This document shows, in pieces, positions 1-4,769 of a stretch of DNA of 9,249 nucleotides (position 1 is the stretch's first letter; the number at the start of each line of letters is the position of its first letter). The DNA lies in NCBI GenBank assembly GCA_964569425.1, contig CAZMVD010000155.1, positions 1 to 9,249 of the forward strand, given 5' to 3'. The stretch is from JACQXM01 sp964569425. Lineage in GTDB: Bacteria > Planctomycetota > Phycisphaerae > UBA1845. The position numbers were made by a program, and so were the translations under genes. The notes under the pieces are model-generated. The model saw only the letters and a list, made by a program, of their open reading frames with translations. It had not been told where the DNA came from and searched no databases.

Positions 1-450
<450 letters not shown>

Positions 451-467
451 TCGGAAGCGTGTGAATC

Positions 468-635
468 ATGGCCAAAGCGCAGAAGCGGGAGAATGTGTGG
501 CTGCAGTGCAAGGAGTGCAGTGACCTGAACTATCGCACCAGCGTGAATGTTCTGGGCGGCACGCCGAAGATCGAGCTGAAGAAATACTGCCGCCGCGAGC
601 GCAAGCACACGTTGCACAAGATTAAACGAAAGTAG
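468..635 (+). CDS. rpmG: 50S ribosomal protein L33 (55 aa)
   Basis: L33 is a small protein of the large ribosomal subunit near the E site. The 55-residue frame runs from ATG at 468 to TAG at 633-635, preceded by a modest CGGAAG ribosome-binding site at 452-457. It has the family pattern: a basic N terminus, VWLQCKEC with Cys14 and Cys17, NYRTSVN, then LKKYC with Cys41 and RKHTLHK at the C terminus. In the zinc-binding form of L33 the second pair is CPxC; here it reads CRRE, so the fourth ligand position is Glu44. The protein is therefore intermediate between the four-cysteine form and the cysteine-free form. It lies between tuf and tRNA-Trp, as in many bacteria. Length and position both fit rpmG. 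Confidence 0.95.
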   Translation: MAKAQKRENVWLQCKECSDLNYRTSVNVLGGTPKIELKKYCRRERKHTLHKIKRK

Positions 636-668
636 ACCTCGACCGTCGGCGCCGTCGACGATCTGCTT

Positions 669-741
669 AGGAGCGTAGCTCAATTGGCAGAGCACCGGTT
701 TCCAAAACCGGCGGTTGGGGGTTCAAGTCCCTCCGCTCCTG
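669..741 (+). tRNA. trnW: tRNA-Trp (anticodon CCA)
   Basis: A full cloverleaf can be drawn. The acceptor stem AGGAGCG (669-675) pairs all seven bases with CGCTCCT (734-740), with discriminator G741. The D stem GCTC/GAGC encloses AATTGGCA. The anticodon stem CCGGT/ACCGG (695-699/707-711) encloses TTCCAAA, placing anticodon CCA at 702-704, which reads UGG. The T arm GGGGG-TTCAAGT-CCCTC carries the usual TTC. The 3' CCA is not encoded (the next bases are GTG), so it must be added after transcription. The gene lies inside the operon between rpmG and secE, a classic bacterial position, and is presumably processed from the polycistronic transcript. Confidence 0.97.
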
Positions 742-836
742 GTGGCGCTCGTATGCCGGGCATAGATCGGTAAGCGAAGCAGGACGACGGGCGGCGATGA
801 CGGGATAATGGCGTACCTGGGAATGAAGGCCTGACC

Positions 837-1379
837 ATGAGCCAAGGGAAATCAGCGGTGGCCGAGAAGGAACCGGTATCTGACGGGCATGTGGACGAAC
901 TGGACGACGCGGGCCGTAGCGGATCCGGGGCGGGCGATGCCGGGCGGGTGGCCACGGCCCCTTCGGGTGGCGGCTTGTTTCGCCAGTACAAGGCGGAGCA
1001 GGGCAAGAACACGCGGGTGGGTTCGTTCATCGGGATCGGGGTGTTGATTGCCTGGGGCGCTGTGTACCTGCACGATTACCTCTCGGTGTTCGAGGGAGAC
1101 GAGGCCTGGCGGTTGCTGATCACCACGGGCATTCCCATTTTCTTTGCGGCGGTGCTGGGTGCGTTGGCGTGGTGGTTTGTGTTCGGCAATCGAAGCGTGG
1201 GTGACTTCATGATCGCCACGGAAGGCGAAATGAAGAAGGTCAACTGGTCCACGCGCAAAGAGATCATCGGATCGACCAAGGTGGTGATTCTGTTCACCGT
1301 CCTGATGGCGGTGCTGCTGTTTGTCGTTGATCTTCTATTCCAGGCCTTGTTCGTTTGGGTAGGCGTGCTGAAGAAATGA
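837..1379 (+). CDS. secE: Preprotein translocase subunit SecE, extended three-segment form
   Basis: SecE clamps and stabilises the SecY channel in the cytoplasmic membrane. The protein is 180 residues. Residues 1-55 form a hydrophilic, acidic and Gly-rich tail. Hydrophobic segments follow at about 61-82, 93-117 and 148-176. The SecE core is residues 124-180: an amphipathic helix with EGEMKKVNWSTRKE (129-142) leading into the last membrane segment. Most bacteria have a SecE of 60-75 residues with only this core; E. coli has two extra segments, and this protein resembles that longer layout. The usual Trp-Pro of the amphipathic helix is Trp137-Ser138 here. ATG 837 follows a GAAGG site at 825-829 with 7-base spacing. 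nusG starts inside its stop codon. Confidence 0.95.
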   Translation: MSQGKSAVAEKEPVSDGHVDELDDAGRSGSGAGDAGRVATAPSGGGLFRQYKAEQGKNTRVGSFIGIGVLIAWGAVYLHDYLSVFEGDEAWRLLITTGIPIFFAAVLGALAWWFVFGNRSVGDFMIATEGEMKKVNWSTRKEIIGSTKVVILFTVLMAVLLFVVDLLFQALFVWVGVLKK

Positions 1380-1984
1380 GCGACGCGGGATCGCCATCGT
1401 CGACCACCACCGAGAGCGCCGTCGTTGCGCCGGGGATGAAGTGGTATGTGCTGCGTGTCGCCTCGAACAAAGAGGAATCGGTGCGTGATGCGCTGCTGCG
1501 GAAGGTGAAGATCGAGGCGCTGGAATCGCGCATCGGGCGCATTCTGGTCCCCACGCTGAAAGAAAAGCGCATGAAGGGGGGCGTGCTCAAGATCGTCGAG
1601 CGCAAGCTGTATCCGGGCTATGTGTTTGTGGAGATGGCGTGCGAGGACGACGGCTCGGTGAACGAGTCGGTGTGGTTCCTGATCAAGGAGACGAGCGGGG
1701 TCGGCGACTTCATCGGTTCGGACGGCAAGCCGACGAGCATGCCCGATCACGACGTGGTCCAGATGCTGGCGGCCTCGGAGAAGGCCGAAGAGCAACCGGG
1801 TCTTTCCGGCCTGAACATCAAGAAGGGCGACCAGGTGAAGATCACCGATGGGGCGTTCGAGAGCTACGAGGGGCAGGTGGAATCGGTGGACGAGCGGCGG
1901 GGCATGGTCTCGGTGATTGTGGCCATTTTCGGGCGGCTGACGCCGATCGAAGTGGGTTACTGGCAATTGGAAAAAGTAGAGTAG
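1376..1984 (+). CDS. nusG: Transcription termination/antitermination factor NusG
   Basis: NusG binds RNA polymerase across the DNA channel, modulates pausing and Rho termination, and links transcription to translation through its KOW domain. The 202-residue protein has a short Ser/Thr-rich lead (1-20), an NGN domain from KWYVLRVASNKEE (about 22) through KLYPGYVFVEM, GVGDFIG and the helix around 125-140, then a KOW domain from about 150: KKGDQVKITDGAFESYEG, with IFGRLTPIEV and a final WQLEKVE. ATG 1376 overlaps the secE TGA as ATGA, suggesting translational coupling; an in-frame TTG at 1355 lies inside secE and adds only seven unconserved residues. The length is slightly above the usual 175-190 because of the N-terminal lead. 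The gene follows secE and precedes rplK, as expected. Confidence 0.97.
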   Translation: MSDAGSPSSTTTESAVVAPGMKWYVLRVASNKEESVRDALLRKVKIEALESRIGRILVPTLKEKRMKGGVLKIVERKLYPGYVFVEMACEDDGSVNESVWFLIKETSGVGDFIGSDGKPTSMPDHDVVQMLAASEKAEEQPGLSGLNIKKGDQVKITDGAFESYEGQVESVDERRGMVSVIVAIFGRLTPIEVGYWQLEKVE

Positions 1985-2060
1985 CCGATCAGGGGCGGCG
2001 CACGGTGGAACGCCGATATCGGTCAGCCCTTTATTCGGCAAATGACAGGTTGGTGACGTT

Positions 2061-2489
2061 GTGGCCAAGAAGGAATTGACGGCGAAGATCAAGTTGCAGG
2101 CGCCCGGCGGACAGGCGACCCCCGCGCCGCCGATCGGCCCGGCGCTGGGGCAGCATGGCGTCAACATCGGGCAGTTTGTGCAGCAGTTCAATGCCGCCAC
2201 GAGTGCGCTGAACGGGATGACTGTCTCGGTGGTCATCAGCGTCTTTTCGGATCGGACATTCACCTTTCAGGTGAAAAGTCCGCCGGCATCGGTGCTGCTC
2301 AAGGACTCGGCCAAGGTGGCCAAAGGCAGCGGGGTGCCCAATAAGGACAAGGTGGGTTCGGTCACGCGCGCGCAATTGAAGGCGATCGCGCAGCGCAAGC
2401 TGCCCGATCTGAACTCAAATTCAATCGAGGCGGCGGAGCGCGTGGTCGCCGGAACCGCGCGTTCGATGGGGATAGAGATTATTGATTGA
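2061..2489 (+). CDS. rplK: 50S ribosomal protein L11
   Basis: L11 forms the base of the stalk region, binds the GTPase-associated part of 23S rRNA and is the site of thiostrepton action. The 142-residue protein has the normal family length. The N-terminal domain shows KLQAPGGQATPAPPIGPALG with the conserved prolines, then GVNIGQFVQQFNAAT. The rRNA-binding C-terminal domain has KVGSVTRAQLKAIAQRKLPDLN and ends AGTARSMGIEI. The start is GTG at 2061, chosen because MAKKELTAKIKL begins where the family begins; the upstream signal (ACAGGT near 2045-2050) is weak. It lies 76 bases after nusG and 55 bases before rplA. In E. coli the L11–L1 pair is repressed by L1 at the leader; no such site was confirmed here. 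Confidence 0.97.
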   Translation: MAKKELTAKIKLQAPGGQATPAPPIGPALGQHGVNIGQFVQQFNAATSALNGMTVSVVISVFSDRTFTFQVKSPPASVLLKDSAKVAKGSGVPNKDKVGSVTRAQLKAIAQRKLPDLNSNSIEAAERVVAGTARSMGIEIID

Positions 2490-2528
2490 GCCGGTCATGG
2501 GGCCGCCCTATCCGGGGCGGATGGGCTC

Positions 2529-2534
2529 AAGGAG
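2529..2534 (+). promoter_or_regulatory. Ribosome-binding site that sets the rplA start
   Basis: AAGGAG lies 10 bases before ATG 2545. It supports 2545 over the in-frame ATG at 2521 and the frame opening at 2482, both of which would place this motif inside the coding sequence and add residues without likeness to L1. Confidence 0.7.
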
Positions 2535-2544
2535 TGCAGGGCGC

Positions 2545-3276
2545 ATGGCGCAACAGAGTGTTTTGTATCGCAAACAACTGGAGATTGTCGGGGACCCCGC
2601 GAAGCCGCGGAGCCTGGACGAGGCCATCGTCACCGTCAAGAAGATGGCGGAACTGCGTTCCGACCGATCGTACAAGAACGGCCGCAAGCGGAAGAGCAAG
2701 GACCAGACGGTGGAGCTTGCGGTTCACCTGGGAATAGACCCTAAGCATGCCGACCAGATGATTCGCGGCGCGATTTCGCTTCCCAAGGGGATCGGCAAGA
2801 CGCGTTCGGTCATCGCCTTCTGCGATGAGAAGACGGCGGCGGAAGCCAAGGCGGCCGGCGCTTTAGAGGCCGGGGCCGAGGAATTGATTGCCAAGGTCGA
2901 GGGCGGATGGCTCGAATTTGACGTGGCGGTCGCGCACCCTTCCCTGATGGGGAAAGTGGGAAAGCTGGGGCGCGTGCTGGGTCCGCAGGGGAAAATGCCC
3001 ACGCCGAAAGCGGGGACGGTAACGGCCGACGTGGTGAATGCGGTGAAGGAATTCGGAGCGGGCCGGCTGGAGTTTCGCAACGACGACGGCGGCAATATTC
3101 ACATGCCGGTGGGCCGATCCGGGTTTGCCGAGGAGGACATCAAGGAAAACGTCGAGGCGGTACTGCGGCACTTGCAGCGGGTCAAGCCGGCCTCGGCGAA
3201 GGGGCAATACATCAAGCGGATTTCCCTTTCGGCGACGCGAACGCCCGGGGTCACGGTGGAAGTCGGCGCTGCCTAG
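2545..3276 (+). CDS. rplA: 50S ribosomal protein L1
   Basis: L1 forms the mobile stalk at the E site and helps release deacylated tRNA; in many bacteria it also represses its own mRNA. The protein is 243 residues, a little over the usual 225-235. Domain I begins with the SLDEAIVTVKKMAEL helix (23-37), continues with DQTVELAVHLGIDPKHADQMIRG (53-75) and LPKGIGK (79-85), and resumes at the C terminus with GQYIKRISLSATRTPGV. Domain II includes HPSLMGKVGKLGRVLGPQGK, with the signature GPQGKMPTPKAGTVT from residue 146; the more common form is GPRGLMPNPK. An extra basic stretch at about 38-52 (RSDRSYKNGRKRKSK) lies where most L1 proteins have only a short link. The gene sits between rplK and rplJ. 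Confidence 0.96.
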   Translation: MAQQSVLYRKQLEIVGDPAKPRSLDEAIVTVKKMAELRSDRSYKNGRKRKSKDQTVELAVHLGIDPKHADQMIRGAISLPKGIGKTRSVIAFCDEKTAAEAKAAGALEAGAEELIAKVEGGWLEFDVAVAHPSLMGKVGKLGRVLGPQGKMPTPKAGTVTADVVNAVKEFGAGRLEFRNDDGGNIHMPVGRSGFAEEDIKENVEAVLRHLQRVKPASAKGQYIKRISLSATRTPGVTVEVGAA

Positions 3277-3339
3277 CGGTGCGTGAAATGAAGAGAGCGT
3301 CGGTGTGCGGTTGTTTTCTCGACACGGGAAGGTGAAGCG

Positions 3340-3855
3340 ATGAGCAAGCCGGTCAAAGCCATGATCGCCAACGAACTGCGAACGCGGTTTGGCGGTCTGG
3401 AAAGCGCCTGCGTGGTTGAGTTGACGGGGTTGAGCGTGCAGGCGCAAGAGCAACTACGAGGCAAGCTGCGCGAGAAAGCCGCGCGCCTGCAAGTGGTGAA
3501 GAACAGTCTTGCGCGGCAGGCATTCCAGGGAACCCCCCTGGCGCCGTTGGGTGAGGCCATGCAAGGCCCCTGTGCGCTGGTGACGGCGAAAGACTCTCTG
3601 GTGGACGTGGCCAAGCTGCTGGTTGAGGCGGCCAAGGAGTTTACGCAGCTTAAGCTGAAGTATGCGATCGTCGACGGTGATCCGCAGTTGCTGTCGGTGG
3701 AGAGTGTGTCCAAGATGCGCAGCCGCCTTGAGCTTCTGGGCGACGTGGCGATGCTGCTGGCTTCGCCGGGGCGTGCGCTGGCCGGCTGTTTGTCGTCGCC
3801 GCAGTCGAAGATCGCGGGCTGCCTGAAAGCGATGGCGGAGAAAGAGGCCGCTTGA
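3340..3855 (+). CDS. rplJ: 50S ribosomal protein L10
   Basis: L10 anchors the L7/L12 dimers to the ribosome and forms the stalk base with L11. The 171-residue protein is of normal length. The N-terminal domain shows the helix around KAMIANELRTRF (6-17), CVVELTGLSVQAQEQLRGKLRE, and LQVVKNSLARQA (50-61), the conserved VVKNTLAR-type block. A Gly-rich turn and FTQLKLKYAIVDG follow. The C-terminal helix (about 141-171, ASPGRALAGCLSSPQSKIAG onward) is where L7/L12 dimers dock. ATG 3340 follows GGGAAGG (3326-3332). A spacer of 63 bases separates it from rplA. In other bacteria the L10–L12 complex represses translation from the rplJ leader; I could not identify such a structure here. Confidence 0.96.
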   Translation: MSKPVKAMIANELRTRFGGLESACVVELTGLSVQAQEQLRGKLREKAARLQVVKNSLARQAFQGTPLAPLGEAMQGPCALVTAKDSLVDVAKLLVEAAKEFTQLKLKYAIVDGDPQLLSVESVSKMRSRLELLGDVAMLLASPGRALAGCLSSPQSKIAGCLKAMAEKEAA

Positions 3856-3933
3856 CATTCGGCGGATTGACCCGGACCGCTCGATCTGTGGGACGGGGTT
3901 TCTTGATCTTGAATCGGCGTAGCGTGCCGACTG

Positions 3934-3969
3934 GTCCGTTGAAAACGGATGAAATGGCCCGCATCGGGC
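3934..3969 (+). other. Two small hairpins in the rplJ–rplL spacer
   Basis: GTCCGTT-GAA-AACGGAT (3934-3950) can form seven pairs, one of them G·U, with a three-base loop. GCCCG-CAT-CGGGC (3957-3969) can form five pairs six bases downstream. No T-tract follows, so these do not look like terminators. They lie in a 165-base spacer (3856-4020) that holds no convincing gene. A role in mRNA processing, stability or setting the ratio of L12 to L10 is possible but not shown. Confidence 0.4.
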
Positions 3970-4004
3970 GGGTCGCCTATTGGCGCGGCGCTGTCACTTT
4001 GGGT

Positions 4005-4011
4005 AGAGGAG
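4005..4011 (+). promoter_or_regulatory. Strong ribosome-binding site of rplL
   Basis: AGAGGAG lies nine bases before ATG 4021, among the best ribosome-binding sites in this window. Strong initiation fits the need for several L12 copies per ribosome compared with one L10. Confidence 0.7.
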
Positions 4012-4020
4012 TAAGGTATC

Positions 4021-4428
4021 ATGGCAGAAGCACCTGCAGCGACATTCAGCCCGGAAATCAGCGCTCTGGCCGATCGGCTGGTTGCGTTGACGGTTAAGGA
4101 CGCCCAATCGCTGGTGGATTGCCTCAAGGAGGTCCATGGCATTGAACCGGCCGGTGGCGGCGTGGTCATGGCGGCGGGGCCCGCAGCCGGCGGCGGCGCG
4201 GCAGCGGCAGAGGAGCAAACTTCGTTTGACGTGATTCTCGCCGGTTTTGGGGACAAGAAGATCCAGGTCATCAAGGTTGTCCGGGCCATCACCGGTCTGG
4301 GCCTCAAGGAAGCCAAGGACCTGGTGGAAGGCGTGCCCAAGCCGCTCAAGGAGGGTGTGAGCAAGGAAGACGCGGAGAAGATCAAGAAGGAGATCGAGGA
4401 GGCGGGAGGCGCCTGCTCAATCAAGTAA
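4021..4428 (+). CDS. rplL: 50S ribosomal protein L7/L12
   Basis: L7/L12 forms the flexible stalk that recruits and stimulates the GTPase translation factors; it is present as several dimers per ribosome, bound to L10. The 135-residue protein is slightly longer than the usual 120-130. The N-terminal dimerisation domain covers about 8-40 (ISALADRLVALTVKDAQSLV). A flexible hinge rich in Gly and Ala spans about 43-63. The globular C-terminal domain starts near 67 with TSFDVILAGFGDKKIQVIKVVR, followed by the factor-binding helix TGLGLKEAKDLVEGVPKPLKEG (91-112). The C terminus EEAGGACSIK is unusual; the family mostly ends in EEAGAxVEVK-type sequences. Two cysteines (34 and 132) are present, whereas the E. 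coli protein has none. TAA at 4426-4428 is followed almost directly by a promoter. Confidence 0.97.
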   Translation: MAEAPAATFSPEISALADRLVALTVKDAQSLVDCLKEVHGIEPAGGGVVMAAGPAAGGGAAAAEEQTSFDVILAGFGDKKIQVIKVVRAITGLGLKEAKDLVEGVPKPLKEGVSKEDAEKIKKEIEEAGGACSIK

Positions 4429-4431
4429 CGT

Positions 4432-4460
4432 TTGACGAATTGCTCTATTACGTTTAAGAT
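4432..4460 (+). promoter_or_regulatory. Predicted sigma70-type promoter for rpoB
   Basis: A -35 box TTGACG (4432-4437, five of six consensus bases) is separated by exactly 17 bases from a -10 box TAAGAT (4455-4460, four of six). The start point would be near 4467. The site begins four bases after the rplL stop. The DNA here is locally A+T-rich compared with its surroundings. It would allow rpoB to be transcribed apart from the ribosomal protein genes. Confidence 0.6.
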
Positions 4461-4470
4461 ACCAGCGGCG

Positions 4471-4501
4471 CCGGACGGAAGTGTCCGGGTGGCGGCGCCA
4501 C
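4471..4501 (+). promoter_or_regulatory. Adjoining hairpin pair at the start of the rpoB leader
   Basis: CCGGAC-GGAAGT-GTCCGG (4471-4488) forms six pairs around a six-base loop. GTGGC-GGC-GCCAC (4489-4501) forms five pairs and begins at the very next base. Flanking AGCGGCG/CGCC..GCT can pair in a competing fold. There is no T-tract, so this resembles an attenuator, processing site or mRNA-stabilising structure more than an intrinsic terminator. Confidence 0.5.
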
Positions 4502-4576
4502 GCTGAGTAGACCTGAAGACGCGTATTCGAGCTTGATTCATCCCGGAACTCATCCAGCCCATCGGGGCGCGGGAAC

Positions 4577-4601
4577 GATCGGCATGACGGGGCGGCCGAT
4601 C
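4577..4601 (+). other. Hairpin in the rpoB leader
   Basis: GATCGGC (4577-4583) pairs perfectly with GCCGATC (4595-4601) around an 11-base loop. The first three loop bases are an ATG in frame with the open frame that ends at 4769. A regulatory role is unproven. Confidence 0.4.
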
Positions 4602-4769
4602 CACCAGATGCGCCACCGCATGGCGAGCGGTCCCCAGGGTAACAAGTTGATGTGGGCGGTGCGCGCGCTGCGCGGCGTTTCGGCGCGACGCTCCGGGTGT
4701 GCGCCGGCGCATTGGCCCAGTGAGGCGATGTGCCGGGCACCGAAGCGGGCAAAGAGGAAATCACCATGA
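4584..4769 (+). CDS. Possible 61-aa leader ORF overlapping the rpoB start (doubtful)
   Basis: The frame opens at least from TTG 4533; the first ATG is 4584, in the loop of a hairpin. It would encode 61 residues and stops with TGA at 4767-4769, which overlaps the rpoB ATG as ATGA. Third positions are mostly G or C, as in the real genes here. The product is rich in Arg and Lys and matches no family I can name with confidence. A weak likeness to ribosomal L3 (HRGAGTIG, with a later GN) appears only in the part upstream of 4584. An open run of this length is not rare in G+C-rich DNA, and the last codons are constrained by the rpoB ribosome-binding site. It may be non-coding. Confidence 0.2.
   Translation: MTGRPIHQMRHRMASGPQGNKLMWAVRALRGVSARRSGCAPAHWPSEAMCRAPKRAKRKSP
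4753..4758 (+). promoter_or_regulatory. Ribosome-binding site that sets the rpoB start
   Basis: AGAGGA lies seven bases before ATG 4766. It favours 4766 over the in-frame GTG at 4730, which would add 12 residues and put this motif inside the gene. Confidence 0.75.

Larger units (their letters stand above)
4429..4765 (+). other. rplL–rpoB intergenic and leader region
   Basis: This is the longest stretch without a firmly identified gene (337 bases). It holds a sigma70-type promoter directly after rplL, two adjoining hairpins at 4471-4501, a third hairpin at 4577-4601, and an open frame to 4769 whose TGA overlaps the rpoB ATG. No terminator with a T-tract is present. E. coli also has an attenuator and an RNase III site between rplL and rpoB, so regulation here would have precedent, though the sequences are not evidently related. 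Confidence 0.6.

Noticed and set aside
752..764. Small hairpin TATGC-CGG-GCATA just after tRNA-Trp
   Set aside because: Five pairs with a three-base loop and no T-tract; too short to call a terminator, and downstream genes need read-through.
781..809. Possible secE promoter: AGGACG, 17 bases, GATAAT
   Set aside because: The -10 box is fair but the -35 box matches only three bases; too weak to call in an operon where read-through explains expression.
1355..1984. Longer NusG starting at TTG 1355
   Set aside because: Adds seven unconserved residues inside secE; ATG 1376 gives the common ATGA overlap.
1076..2263. Minus-strand open frame of 395 codons across secE, nusG and rplK
   Set aside because: Shadow of well-supported plus-strand genes; no conserved domain visible.
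2482..3276. Longer L1 starting upstream of 2545
   Set aside because: The extra residues do not resemble L1, overlap the rplK end and would bury the AAGGAG site at 2529-2534.
3852..4097. Open frame of 81 codons in the rplJ–rplL spacer
   Set aside because: Overlaps rplL in another frame, has no ribosome-binding site and no recognisable product.
3273..4712. Minus-strand open frame of 479 codons across rplJ and rplL
   Set aside because: Antisense to two certain ribosomal protein genes; low-complexity Ser/Arg/Pro-rich translation and no family likeness.
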